A stretch of DNA of 64,000 bases from CAYQSU01 sp964420325 (lineage in GTDB: Bacteria > Pseudomonadota > Alphaproteobacteria > Rhodospirillales > Defluviicoccaceae), in the NCBI GenBank assembly GCA_964420325.1, contig CAYQSU010000007.1:11319-75318 (forward strand), given 5' to 3'. The notes beneath the pieces are model-generated. The model searched no databases. It was not told the DNA's origin and saw only the letters and a list, made by a program, of their open reading frames with translations. Every line of letters begins with the position of its first letter. Position 1 is the first letter of the stretch. Both the position numbers and the translations under genes were made by a program. This document shows positions 25,931-33,998 of the stretch, piece after piece.

Positions 25931-26824
25931 ATGGAGTGCCGACGCATGGTCCGCGGAAGGCAGGCACGAACTCGGGTCGACGGCGCCCCGACCACAAGCG
26001 CCGAGGCGCAGGTCGGCGGGGCGGCGTCCGGAACCGATTTCGAAACCCTGGGCTACGCCGTTGTTCGCGGCGTGTTCCGATCGGACGATATCGCCGAGCT
26101 CTCCGGCGCCTGCGACCGGTTCTATGCCGAAGGGGTGCGCGCCGGGACGCCCTTCTGTCGCGGCCCGACGCTGTTCCAGGTGACGCCCGACGCCCGGCTC
26201 GGGTCGATCGTCCGCTACGTGCGGTGGCCGTCCTATCTGGATGAGACCCTGGACCGATACCGCCTGGATCTCCGACTGTTCGAGATCGTGAGGCCCCTGA
26301 TCGGCGATGATCTCAAGCAGATCGTCAATCAGATCCACTGGAAGCCGCCCGGCGCCGCGATGACCGACTTCGGCCTGCATCAGGACATCCGCTTCCGCCG
26401 ACCACGGGAGGCGTACCGCGAGCCGTTGCGTTCCTATGTGCAGACGGCGATCGCGATCGATCCGCACGGCCCGAGGAACGGCGGCCTCGTCGTCTACCCG
26501 GGCAGCCACCGGCAGGGCGAGCTCGCCCTCGGCGGCGAAACCCGGGTGATGGACACCCCGTTCGCGGCGACCGACCTGGAGCGGATCGGCCTCGATCCCG
26601 GGCGTCTCGTCCACCTTGAGCTCGACCCCGGCGACGTGGCGCTCTGGAACCTGTTCACCGTCCACGGCTCGGGCCGCAACCGGTCGAAGCGGGATCGCCG
26701 CATCTACATCAACGGCTTCGTCACCGCCGAGAGCTGCGACGTCGGCCTCTGGGCGTTCCGCGGCGGAGTCCCGGTGCCGCTCTCCGAGGCCGATCCGGAA
26801 GGACGCGCGAGCGTCCTCGTCTGA
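25931..26824 (+). CDS. phytanoyl-CoA dioxygenase (PhyH) family protein
   Basis: About 297 residues of a non-heme Fe(II)/2-oxoglutarate oxygenase. The iron facial triad is visible as His-x-Asp in 'FGLHQDIRFRRP' and the distal His in 'LFTVHGSGRNRS'. The 2-oxoglutarate Arg lies in 'KRDRRIYINGF'. 'GGLVVYPGSHRQGELAL' is a strong PhyH signature. It would hydroxylate a small hydrophobic or amine substrate. The first 40 residues are low-complexity and the start is uncertain: 25931 (GAGGGG close by) or 25946 (GGAG nine bases upstream). Confidence 0.85.
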   Translation: MECRRMVRGRQARTRVDGAPTTSAEAQVGGAASGTDFETLGYAVVRGVFRSDDIAELSGACDRFYAEGVRAGTPFCRGPTLFQVTPDARLGSIVRYVRWPSYLDETLDRYRLDLRLFEIVRPLIGDDLKQIVNQIHWKPPGAAMTDFGLHQDIRFRRPREAYREPLRSYVQTAIAIDPHGPRNGGLVVYPGSHRQGELALGGETRVMDTPFAATDLERIGLDPGRLVHLELDPGDVALWNLFTVHGSGRNRSKRDRRIYINGFVTAESCDVGLWAFRGGVPVPLSEADPEGRASVLV

Positions 26825-26840
26825 CCGGCGCCACGTTGCG

Positions 26841-27473
26841 TCAGGGCGGCGGGTTCCAGCCGTCCTTCCACTCGGCCAGCGGAACGACGTCCGCGGGGTG
26901 GCCGTTGTCGCGGAACCAGGAATCGACGGCGTAGGCCTCTCCGTTCGCCGTCTCGACCACCGTCGCCGTGAAGTGGGTGACGCCGTCGCTCAGAATATCC
27001 AGGCGAACGCTCGGCTTGCCGCGTCGATGCCACCGGAGCAGACCGTCCCGCTCCAGCATGGCGAGAAGCGTGTTCGTGTTGGAGGCCTCGTCGACGCAAT
27101 CGAGCTGGTCGCTCAGAAAATAGCCGACAAGCGTCCCTCCGCGATCGTTGAGGGTTCCGGCCTTCACCCCGACCACTCGCTCGAACGTGCCGACGGCCTC
27201 CGAGACCCGCAACCGTTCAGCCTCCGCACTCGCTGCAGGTTCGTGAAGACCTGCGGTCACGCTCGACCACTCGTCCGCGCTCAGCGAGATCTCCCTGATG
27301 GTCTGGCAAGTGTGGTCGCGGCAGTAGGCGAAGCGCTCAGGCGACGGATCGTAGATTCCGGTATCCGGCAGGGTTACGCCGCTACATCCGCCCACGGATA
27401 AGATGGCGACGAGAGCGGCCGACCGCGTGATCCGCGGCCGACAGGACCCGGCGAAACGGCGCTGCTCCTTCAT
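26841..27473 (-). CDS. putative lipoprotein of unknown function
   Basis: About 210 residues. A basic N-terminus, a short hydrophobic stretch ('AALVAILSVGGCSG') and a lipobox-like ending at Cys30 suggest a lipoprotein anchored in the envelope. The mature part has 'RFAYCRDHTCQTIREISL', 'VGVKAGTLNDRGGTLVGYFL', 'DCVDEASNTNTLLAMLERDG' and 'FTATVVETANGEAYAVDSWF', a composition consistent with a folded periplasmic domain. I do not recognise a named family. The ATG at 27473 follows AGGG. It converges with the oxygenase gene only 16 bases away. Confidence 0.75.
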   Translation of the reverse strand: MKEQRRFAGSCRPRITRSAALVAILSVGGCSGVTLPDTGIYDPSPERFAYCRDHTCQTIREISLSADEWSSVTAGLHEPAASAEAERLRVSEAVGTFERVVGVKAGTLNDRGGTLVGYFLSDQLDCVDEASNTNTLLAMLERDGLLRWHRRGKPSVRLDILSDGVTHFTATVVETANGEAYAVDSWFRDNGHPADVVPLAEWKDGWNPPP

Positions 27474-27556
27474 CCGCCCTTGCTCTCGGCCGCTTCCTGC
27501 TCGATGCCGCAACCCTCTACGCGCCGGAGCGTTCGGTAGGCAACCGGCGGTGGATG

Positions 27557-27574
27557 ATACGGCTTATTCCGTAT
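27557..27574. promoter_or_regulatory. inverted repeat in a divergent intergenic region (candidate operator)
   Basis: ATACGG-N6-CCGTAT is a perfect 6-bp dyad lying between the lipoprotein gene (leftward) and the small gene at 27653 (rightward). An AT-rich stretch follows at about 27590-27620 that could hold promoter elements. The layout suits a regulator site acting on one or both genes. Confidence 0.4.
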
Positions 27575-27652
27575 GGAGCAAGCAAGTTGGTGCAGCTATT
27601 GTATTTTCAATCAGAGAGCGAGCAACCCTGAACGACAGATGGGAGGTCGGCC

Positions 27653-27832
27653 ATGGCGAACCCGCTTATCGCCCTCGTTCAACTACAGCTGCAACTCACC
27701 CACGAGTGCCTGAAGCTCGCCGGCGGAATCGCCGATGTCTTCGCCCGCAACCGAAAGAGCCTTGTTCGTGCCATGATACCGGTTCCGGTTGCACTTCCTG
27801 TTCGAATCCGGGGCCGCAGGTCCACCCGCTGA
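27653..27832 (+). CDS. small protein of unknown function (59 aa)
   Basis: A short frame starting at an ATG with a strong GGGAGG ribosome site seven bases upstream. The first half ('LIALVQLQLQLTHECLKLAG') reads as an amphipathic helix, and the tail is basic and Arg-rich. The upstream region is unusually AT-rich for this genome and holds a dyad, which supports an expressed gene. I do not recognise a family. A phasin-like helix is conceivable but not demonstrated. Confidence 0.5.
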   Translation: MANPLIALVQLQLQLTHECLKLAGGIADVFARNRKSLVRAMIPVPVALPVRIRGRRSTR

Positions 27833-27908
27833 CCGGCGCTGCCGGCGGCACACTTGAGCGAGCACGCTGCCCAGCCAAGGGCGTAACGCCTATGGACCGA
27901 GTCGGCGT

Positions 27909-28412
27909 TCAGGCCAGCTCGTCGTAGCGCTGGGCCAAGATGCGGTCAGTGTCGGCATCGATGAAGTAGGCGAGCACGCGCACCAGCCCCATCTCTTCCT
28001 TCTGGATGTGCCACGTTTCACGCTCCATCAGGTCCATGACGTGGACGCGAAACTGGCCCCAGCCGTCCCGATCGAACCCGGTTTCGAGCGCCGTCCGCGC
28101 AATGAGCTTGAGGCCTTCGGCCAAGGGACGGATCACCACGTGCTCATGGGTCAAGAGATCCGCCATGTCGGCCGCGCCCTTCTGGCGCAGGATCGGAAAC
28201 AGCTCCGTCTCCTCGAACAGGAAATGCTTGTTCACATCCTGGTCGACGACGGTGATCAGGGTCTCGAGGATCTCGCGTGCGCCGTCGGCGCCCAGGTCCA
28301 GCGGCTCGTCGGCGGGCCGGCCCAGGATGATATCCTCGAGGGCGTTCAGCATCGACAGCGTCTGCTCGTGTTCGGCGTGAAGCCTCTGTCCTATGAGCGT
28401 CAGGTCCTTCAT
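27909..28412 (-). CDS. hemerythrin HHE domain protein
   Basis: A 167-residue hemerythrin-like four-helix protein. The ligand sites are 'LHAEHEQTLSMLNALED', 'NKHFLFEETELFPIL', 'LLTHEHVVIRPLAEGLK' and 'ETWHIQKEEMGLVRVLAYF', so the His and Glu/Asp set for a di-iron site is complete. It is likely a cytoplasmic oxygen or nitric oxide binding protein or an iron-redox repair factor. The ATG at 28412 was chosen with GAGG upstream. The frame is open 13 codons further. It is divergently oriented to the sensor kinase at 28750, with 337 bases between them. Confidence 0.88.
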   Translation of the reverse strand: MKDLTLIGQRLHAEHEQTLSMLNALEDIILGRPADEPLDLGADGAREILETLITVVDQDVNKHFLFEETELFPILRQKGAADMADLLTHEHVVIRPLAEGLKLIARTALETGFDRDGWGQFRVHVMDLMERETWHIQKEEMGLVRVLAYFIDADTDRILAQRYDELA

Positions 28413-28749
28413 CGGGCCTCGTCCGTCCTCTCCTTCGTTGCCGAAAGGCATCGCCTCGACCGCCTCAATGGCGGCTTCCGCGCGGTGTTCCGCTTCAGTG
28501 CGTCGCTCACTGCGGCAAAGAATGCCGTGGCGGCAGCGCCGCCACCATGACTGCGGTCAAGCCCATATCGACCGGAGTCATGCGATCGGAAGGGCGCGGC
28601 TCGCGGCACGCGCCGGTCTGCGGTACCCGCGCCATTGGTGCGCGACCTCCTTGATCGCTTCGACAGCGCACACGGTCGCTGCTACTATTCTCGGCGCGGC
28701 GCGACAAGCGTTTCCCGATAACGAAGGCTCCGCGCGCGGAGGAACGTAC
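28413..28749. other. 337-bp divergent intergenic region
   Basis: No gene is supported here. A hairpin-forming repeat (GTGGCGGC-AGC-GCCGCCAC) lies at 28527-28545. The region should hold the promoters of the hemerythrin gene (leftward) and the sensor kinase operon (rightward). No consensus boxes are clear. Confidence 0.4.
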
Positions 28750-30261
28750 ATGGCCGGGATGCCTCTCGCCACCGACGTCGTCACGGCATCCGTGCTCGAC
28801 GTCGTCGGCGCCCTCGTGGTCGTGCTCGATACCGACGGCCGCATCGTCCTGTTCAATCGCGAGTGCGAGCAGGTGACAGGTTACTCGTTCGAGGAGGTCA
28901 GGAACAAGCGCTTCTGGGACATCTTCCTGGCGCCGGAGGACAAGGAGCCGGTGCGGAGGGTGTTCGACGATCTTCGCGCCGGCTTCTTTCCCAATCAGTT
29001 TACCAACCATTGGCTGACCAAACGGGGGGAACGCCGCCTCATCCAGTGGTCGAACACGGCGATCACCGCTCCCGACGGCAGGGTCGAGTACGTGATCGGC
29101 ACGGGCATCGACGCCACCGAGCGCGTACGCGCCGAGAGAATGCTTCGCCTGGTGTCGAGTGCCGTCGAATTCAACCCCAGCTCCATCGTCATCACCGACG
29201 CCGCCGGCCGGATCGAGTATGTGAATCCGGCGTTTACCCGCAGTTCCGGGTTCACTGCCGCGGAGGCGATCGGCATGACCCCCCGGATTATGAGGTCGGG
29301 ACTGATGCCGCAGCAGGTCTATGATGATCTGTGGCGGACGATCGCCGCCGGCGAGAGCTGGCGCGGCGAGCTTTGCAACATGAAAAAGAACGGCGAAATC
29401 CTCTGGGAATGGGTGGCCATCGCGCCGCTGCGAGATGGCGAAGGCAGGATCACCCATTACGTCGGGATCCAACACGACATCACTGAACAGCGCGAGATGC
29501 AGCAGCGGGTGCGGGACCTCCAGGACCAGCTTGTCCGCATCTCTCGTCTCAACGAGCTCGGGCAAATGGTCTCGGCGCTGGCGCACGAGGTTAACCAGCC
29601 GCTTGCGGCCGTCATGAACTACGTCCAGGCCTCGCGCCGCCTGATCGACGGCGCGGACGTTCCGGTACCGGCCAAGGCTTCCGCGCTCCTGGTCAAGGCT
29701 GGAAAGCAGGTCGAACGGGTCGGCTCGATCATCCGGCGCCTGCGGGAGTTCACCGAGAAGGGCGAAGGCAAGCGTGTGCTGCAGAACATCAATCACGTGG
29801 TCGAGGAGGCAAGCGGTCTCGGCCTCGTCGGGGCGGCGGATCTGGGAATCCTCGCGACGTTGACGCTCGCCGTTCATCTCCCTCCGGTCCTGATCGACCG
29901 GGTGCGGATCCAGCAGGTGCTTTTCAACCTGATCCGAAACGCGATCGAGGCGATGGCGGACTCGCCCGAGCGCGTGCTTCACATCAAGACCGCGGCCGTC
30001 GACGACGACACGATCGAGGTGACGATCGAGGACACCGGGCCAGGACTGCCGGCGGCCGTCGTCGATCGGCTCTTCGAGCCTTTCGTCACCACCAAGCCGC
30101 ACGGCATCGGTATCGGCTTGTCCATCTCCCATGCCATTGTCGAGGCGCACGGGGGTCGGCTTTCGACCGCACCGCGGATCGGCGGCGGAACCGTGTTTCG
30201 CTTCACCTTGCCGGCGGCGGGACAAGCCGACGGGGATCGTCGGAACGATGGCCCAGTTTGA
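28750..30261 (+). CDS. soluble PAS-PAS sensor histidine kinase
   Basis: A 503-residue kinase with no membrane segment. PAS1 spans about residues 10-125 ('ALVVVLDTDGRIVLFNRECE'). PAS2 spans about 130-250 ('SSIVITDAAGRIEYVNPAF' with its PAC 'YVGIQHDITEQREM'). The phospho-acceptor His279 lies in 'ALAHEVNQPLAAVMNY', followed by an HATPase domain with N box 'NLIRNAIEAM', G1 'DTGPGLP' and G2 'GIGIGLSIS'. The kinase half is of the FixL/ThiS class, but neither PAS shows the FixL heme histidine context, so a heme oxygen sensor is not supported. It overlaps the FixJ-type regulator gene by 14 bases. Confidence 0.93.
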   Translation: MAGMPLATDVVTASVLDVVGALVVVLDTDGRIVLFNRECEQVTGYSFEEVRNKRFWDIFLAPEDKEPVRRVFDDLRAGFFPNQFTNHWLTKRGERRLIQWSNTAITAPDGRVEYVIGTGIDATERVRAERMLRLVSSAVEFNPSSIVITDAAGRIEYVNPAFTRSSGFTAAEAIGMTPRIMRSGLMPQQVYDDLWRTIAAGESWRGELCNMKKNGEILWEWVAIAPLRDGEGRITHYVGIQHDITEQREMQQRVRDLQDQLVRISRLNELGQMVSALAHEVNQPLAAVMNYVQASRRLIDGADVPVPAKASALLVKAGKQVERVGSIIRRLREFTEKGEGKRVLQNINHVVEEASGLGLVGAADLGILATLTLAVHLPPVLIDRVRIQQVLFNLIRNAIEAMADSPERVLHIKTAAVDDDTIEVTIEDTGPGLPAAVVDRLFEPFVTTKPHGIGIGLSISHAIVEAHGGRLSTAPRIGGGTVFRFTLPAAGQADGDRRNDGPV

Positions 30262-30883
30262 TCTGGATGCCACCGTTTTCATCGTCGATGATGACGAGGC
30301 CGACCGGGACTCCCTGACGGCTTTGCTGGAGACGTGCGGTCTCAGGGTCCGCGCCTACGGGTCGGCGCGGGACTTCCTGGACAGCTTCGTTCCGCCGCGA
30401 AAGGGATGCCTCCTTCTCGACCTCCGCCTTCCGGAAATCAGTGGCCTCGAACTTCTCGGACGCATGGCGAAGGAAGGCGCCAGCCTGCCCGTTATCCTGG
30501 TCACCGCCTATGGCGACGTGCCCACCGCGGTTCGCGCGATGAAACTCGGCGCCATCGACTTCATCGAGAAACCGTATACGGACGAGGCCATTCTCGCGAG
30601 CGTCCGTGCTGCCATCGACATGGACCTCCTTTCGCGCCGAGACGAATCCTCGGCGGCCGAGATCGAGAAGCTGGCCGCCCGGCTCACGCCCCGTGAGCGC
30701 GAAGTGATGGACCAGCTGGTGCTCGGACGCCAGAACAAGGAGATCGCGCACATCCTGGGTATCAGCCCGCGCACGGTGGAAATCCACCGCGCCCGCGTGA
30801 TGGAGAAAATGGAGGCGCGAACGCTGTCCCATCTGGTGAGAATGGCGATCACCGGCGGCATCGACAGCGGCGCGGACGGCTAG
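30248..30883 (+). CDS. FixJ/LuxR-type response regulator
   Basis: A 211-residue regulator. The receiver domain has the acidic pocket 'FIVDDDEADR', phospho-acceptor Asp58 in 'LLLDLRLPE', Thr in 'LVTAYGDVP' and Lys in 'IEKPY'. A LuxR/FixJ helix-turn-helix follows at about residues 140-205 ('LTPREREVMDQLVLGRQNKE', 'ISPRTVEIHRARVMEKM'). The ATG lies inside the end of the kinase gene, so the two are translationally coupled and surely form a pair. Targets are unknown; oxygen- or redox-related genes nearby are candidates by inference. Confidence 0.95.
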   Translation: MAQFDLDATVFIVDDDEADRDSLTALLETCGLRVRAYGSARDFLDSFVPPRKGCLLLDLRLPEISGLELLGRMAKEGASLPVILVTAYGDVPTAVRAMKLGAIDFIEKPYTDEAILASVRAAIDMDLLSRRDESSAAEIEKLAARLTPREREVMDQLVLGRQNKEIAHILGISPRTVEIHRARVMEKMEARTLSHLVRMAITGGIDSGADG

Positions 30884-31001
30884 GCGGAGCGATCGAGGCA
30901 ACGGCCTGGCCGGCCTTCCTGCCCCTTACGTACAAGACCGGATGCCGCAAGTGCGAGCAAGCCCGTAGGATCGCCGGAAAGAGCATGCTACGACGAAAAG
31001 A

Positions 31002-31400
31002 ATGCCGATGTCTCACGAGCCCAACAGAGTGTTTGTGGTCGAGGACGACCCGGCCGTCCGGGACTCGCTGGCAGCGCTTCTCGATTCCGCGGGCCATAAA
31101 GCCCGATCGTTCGCGACCGCGAGCGATTTTCTCCGCATTTCCCGGACGATCCGGGAGGGCTGTCTCCTGCTCGACATCTGCCTGCCCGACATGGATGCGT
31201 TCGAGGTCCTCCAGAAGCTGACCGCCGAAGGCGCCCGCCTGCCGGTCATCCTCATCACGGGCCACGGTCACCTGGCACGAAAGGCGCGTGCCCAACAGGT
31301 GGGTGCCTTTGCCGTGTTCGAGAAGCCGGTGAATGATTGCGAGCTTCTCGAAGCCGTCGAGCGGGCACTGCATCCCTGCGTCTGCCGCCGGGAGCGGTGA
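31002..31400 (+). CDS. single-domain response regulator (FixJ-like receiver)
   Basis: A 132-residue stand-alone receiver with the acidic pair in 'VFVVEDDPAVRD', Asp58 in 'LLLDICLPDMD', the conserved Thr in 'LITGHG' and the Lys in 'FEKPV'. It has no output domain. It resembles the receiver of FixJ more than CheY. It starts 118 bases after the FixJ-type gene and probably competes for or relays phosphate from the same kinase, which is inference. The C-terminal tail has two Cys ('HPCVCRRER'). Confidence 0.9.
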   Translation: MPMSHEPNRVFVVEDDPAVRDSLAALLDSAGHKARSFATASDFLRISRTIREGCLLLDICLPDMDAFEVLQKLTAEGARLPVILITGHGHLARKARAQQVGAFAVFEKPVNDCELLEAVERALHPCVCRRER

Positions 31401-31618
31401 TCCGGAAGTGGCTTGCCCGAAGTGGGACGAACAGGTCGTGGGCTATCCGGTAGAACGACGCACCGCAAAATACACCAAGGATAAGGATAATTGCCTACGT
31501 AGAGTCCCCAATTAAATCAAAGGGCTGCGTGACCTATGATGGTCGGGATTGGAGTGTGTAGGTCGTTCACACCATGCAACGAAAACTAACGCAAGCTGAT
31601 TCAGCAGGAGGATTCGCC

Positions 31619-31939
31619 ATGTGGACCGGGCAGGCTTCGGATCCCGCTCTCATCGCGGCAGAGGACGCACGCAAGGCGGAAAGGGCCTTTCTTTCGATTC
31701 CGGCGACGACCGCTCGCGACGAGCTCAACGCCGAGTTCATCGCCGCCGAAGCGCGATGGGAAGCCGCGGACGAAGCGTTCGCCGACGCCGTGCCGACGAC
31801 CCTGACCGGCGTCCTGGCGAAGGTCAGGGCTCTGGAAGCCATGCTGGTTGCGATGCCGGTCGACGACGACAGCCTCGAACTCCGCCACATCCGCGCACTC
31901 GTCGCCTACCTCGAGAACATGCTGCGCGAGGCGGCGTAG
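31619..31939 (+). CDS. conserved-looking hypothetical protein (106 aa)
   Basis: A helical, acidic and alanine-rich protein of 106 residues ('ALIAAEDARKAERAFLSIPA', 'ELNAEFIAAEARWEAADEAF', 'SLELRHIRALVAYLENMLRE'). The ATG follows an excellent CAGGAGGA ribosome site. No domain is recognised. The helical repeat of 'aea' units suggests a small bundle or coiled coil. It is flanked by AT-rich segments on both sides and lies between the receiver and a bacteriohemerythrin gene. Confidence 0.7.
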   Translation: MWTGQASDPALIAAEDARKAERAFLSIPATTARDELNAEFIAAEARWEAADEAFADAVPTTLTGVLAKVRALEAMLVAMPVDDDSLELRHIRALVAYLENMLREAA

Positions 31940-31961
31940 ACCTGCCAGCCCGGTCCTAAGT

Positions 31962-31980
31962 AGGATACCGGATATATCCT
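31962..31980. promoter_or_regulatory. dyad AGGATA-N7-TATCCT upstream of bacteriohemerythrin
   Basis: A perfect 6-bp inverted repeat in an AT-rich stretch, 114 bases before the bacteriohemerythrin start. AGGATA also occurs twice as a direct repeat near 31480-31490, before the preceding gene. It may be a regulator site; a weak hairpin is an alternative. Confidence 0.35.
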
Positions 31981-32093
31981 CAGTTAATTTGCGTGTATTG
32001 TTCGCCACCTTTCGGTAGGTGGCCCCGTTCCAAGGTGTACGACCGACGGTGTCCTGGTGGCTCCAACACGTGACGACAGACCGTTGAGGATTC

Positions 32094-32654
32094 ATGGCGT
32101 GCGTCGGCGCAATGGTTTCGTCAGGCCGCGATAGGTCTCTCGACCCTGCTCATCTTCCTGACCGCACTGCTTCGGCCCGGGACGGAGACCGGATCGCGCA
32201 GGAGGACCTTCCGGTCGCCGACGTTTCCCGGGACGAGCATCCCCTGGGGTTCATGCGTACGGGAATCGGGGCGATCGATGCCGAGCATCTCGAGATCATC
32301 ACGTTCTATCGCCAGCTCGTTCTGGCGTTGGAGCTCGGAAGCGATGTCACGGCCTTCGCCTTGAGCCTCCACAGCCTGATCCACCGTGTGCAGAAGCATT
32401 TCACGGCGGAAGAGCGCTTCATGCGGGAGATCGGCTTCGACGGATACGACCGCCACAAGCGTGAACACGAGCGGCTTGCGCGCAACGCCCTGGACATGCT
32501 CGATCGTGTCGCCTGCTGCTTCGAGAAGTACGACTGCATGGCCGTCGCGCGCTATTTCCGCTGTTGGCTGGTCAAGCACATCACCGAGTACGACATGGAG
32601 ATCGCACGCTTCGTCGCAACCATGGACGCCTCGCACCGCCATCATGGAAGGTGA
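32094..32654 (+). CDS. bacteriohemerythrin
   Basis: A 186-residue protein whose last 135 residues form a full bacteriohemerythrin. The ligand set is complete: 'GIGAIDAEHLEII', 'LIHRVQKHFTAEERFMREI', 'YDRHKREHERLAR' and 'WLVKHITEYDMEIA', giving the five His and two carboxylates of an O2-binding di-iron centre. The roughly 50-residue N-terminal extension is unstructured in appearance. An internal start near residue 54 is possible, but GAGG before the ATG at 32094 supports the longer form. It probably binds or delivers oxygen. Confidence 0.92.
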   Translation: MACVGAMVSSGRDRSLDPAHLPDRTASARDGDRIAQEDLPVADVSRDEHPLGFMRTGIGAIDAEHLEIITFYRQLVLALELGSDVTAFALSLHSLIHRVQKHFTAEERFMREIGFDGYDRHKREHERLARNALDMLDRVACCFEKYDCMAVARYFRCWLVKHITEYDMEIARFVATMDASHRHHGR

Positions 32655-32693
32655 CGTCTCGAAGCGAAGCGCACCCTTCGCGCTGTGCCGCAC

Positions 32694-33437
32694 TCAAGCC
32701 GCCGCCGGAGCCGCCGTTGCGACGTGATCGGGGACGTCGCTGAAGACCGCCTCGACCCCCCACGCGAACAGCCTGCGAGCCGCGTCGGCGCTGTTGACCG
32801 TGTAGCAACGCAGCGGCACACCCGCGGACGCCAGGCGTTCGACGGCTGCCCTTCGCAATCCGCGATGGCGACAGTGCAGGGCGGTGCAGCCGAGGGCATC
32901 GAGGCGCTCCCGCCAATCCTCGGGGATGCGCGTCACCAGAAGCGCACAGTCGAGCTCCGGCGCCGTCTGCCTCAACACTGCCAGGGCATGGGGCGAGAAG
33001 CTTGAGACGACAGGGGGCGGCAACGAGGACGGCCAGCGCCGGGAGAGCAGCCGGCCGACGACCTCCGCCGTCACCGCCTCGCGGCCGCCGTCCGGCTTGA
33101 TCTCAACATTGGCGCCGAGGCCGAGCCCGGCAAGGGTTTCAACGGCCTCGTCGAGCGTCGGTATCGGCTCGCCCAGATAGGCCGCGGCAAACCAGCCGCC
33201 CGCGTCAAGCGCCTTCAAGTCCTGCAGGTCGAGATCGGCGACGCGCCCGCGCACGCCCGTCGTACGCGGAAGCTCCTCATCATGAAACAGCACCGCGTGG
33301 CCGTCGCGGCAGACCCGGACATCGAACTCGACCCAACGAACCCCAAGGGCGGCCGCCGCCCGGATCGACGCCAGGGTGTTCTCCGGCGCATGTCCGGCCG
33401 CGCCGCGGTGCCCGACAACGGGACCGATGGCCGCCAT
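32694..33437 (-). CDS. glycerophosphodiester phosphodiesterase
   Basis: A 247-residue GDPD enzyme that cleaves glycerophosphodiesters to glycerol-3-phosphate and an alcohol. The catalytic core is 'GHRGAAGHAPENTLASI' (His10, Arg11, Glu19), 'VRWVEFDVRVCRDGHAVLFH', 'NVEIKPDG' and 'GVPLRCYTVNS'. It has no signal peptide and so is of the cytoplasmic UgpQ type. It begins three bases after the stop of the cupin gene, so they form an operon that probably also includes the 30-aa membrane protein and the Crp-family gene upstream. Confidence 0.94.
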   Translation of the reverse strand: MAAIGPVVGHRGAAGHAPENTLASIRAAAALGVRWVEFDVRVCRDGHAVLFHDEELPRTTGVRGRVADLDLQDLKALDAGGWFAAAYLGEPIPTLDEAVETLAGLGLGANVEIKPDGGREAVTAEVVGRLLSRRWPSSLPPPVVSSFSPHALAVLRQTAPELDCALLVTRIPEDWRERLDALGCTALHCRHRGLRRAAVERLASAGVPLRCYTVNSADAARRLFAWGVEAVFSDVPDHVATAAPAAA

Positions 33438-33440
33438 CGG

Positions 33441-33746
33441 TCAATCGTAGCCGTAGAACCAGAGCGTCGCCGAGGAGTGGACGTTCTTCACCGTGTGACG
33501 AGCACCTCTCGGAATGAACACCTCGTCTCCCGGCTCGGCGATCAGGCGTTCACCCTCGACCGTCAGCTCGAGGCGCCCCTCGGCGACGGTCACCAACTCG
33601 TTGCAGGCGTGAACGAAACGGGACCACGTCCGTCCCGGCGGATCGACGAACACGTCGCAGGAGAACCCCCGGCTCCGCCATGCCGCCGCCACGCCCGTCC
33701 GGTCCACCGGCGCCCCGAACTTGCCCCTGGCAACGAGACCGCCCAT
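33441..33746 (-). CDS. cupin domain protein
   Basis: About 101 residues of a single cupin barrel: 'RTWSRFVHACNELVTVAEGR', 'LELTVEGERLIAEPGDEVFI' and 'PRGARHTVKNV'. The metal-binding pattern is partly altered: a His in 'FVHACNE', Glu in 'NELV' and His in 'ARHTV'. The function is unknown; small cupins bind metals or small ligands. The ATG at 33746 is chosen from where family similarity starts, though the frame is open to 33827. It is probably co-transcribed with the GDPD gene. Confidence 0.85.
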   Translation of the reverse strand: MGGLVARGKFGAPVDRTGVAAAWRSRGFSCDVFVDPPGRTWSRFVHACNELVTVAEGRLELTVEGERLIAEPGDEVFIPRGARHTVKNVHSSATLWFYGYD

Positions 33747-33786
33747 AACGTCCGCAACGGCCCTGCTCGGCACCACGCAACGGCCG

Positions 33787-33879
33787 CTACCGAACGAACA
33801 GGACGAATGCCATCCACGTGGTTGCAAGGAGCCCCCATGTGACGAGTTCCGGCCACTTCTTGCTGACGAAATCCATCAT
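33787..33879 (-). CDS. 30-aa single-pass membrane protein
   Basis: A very short frame ending TAG. It encodes a polar start ('DFVSKKWPELVTW'), then one membrane helix ('GLLATTWMAFVLFV') and a final Arg. The two tandem ATGs are preceded by GGGAG at a good distance. The start region is overlapped upstream by a perfect 14-bp palindrome. The length and layout resemble small subunits that stabilise membrane enzymes, but no family can be named. It is co-directional with the Crp-family gene above and the cupin/GDPD genes below. Confidence 0.6.
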   Translation of the reverse strand: MMDFVSKKWPELVTWGLLATTWMAFVLFVR

Positions 33880-33888
33880 CGTTCGTCT

Positions 33889-33902
33889 CCCGAAGCTTCG
33901 GG
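33889..33902. promoter_or_regulatory. 14-bp perfect palindrome before the 30-aa protein
   Basis: CCCGAAGCTTCGGG is perfectly self-complementary and lies 10 bases upstream of the small gene's tandem ATG; its last G bases are part of the ribosome site. It could be an operator or a small hairpin regulating translation. Confidence 0.4.
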
Positions 33903-33998
33903 CATCCATCAAGAACCGCCCGATTGCTCGGAAGCCTACAACTCCCCCATTTGCGGGTCTGTGAACGCCTTCACAAAGATTCGAAAACGCGCGAACGC

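Noticed and set aside
28750..30261. FixL-type heme oxygen sensor
   Set aside because: The kinase/regulator pair looks FixLJ-like, but neither PAS domain has the heme-binding histidine context and there are no membrane helices, so I call it only a PAS kinase.
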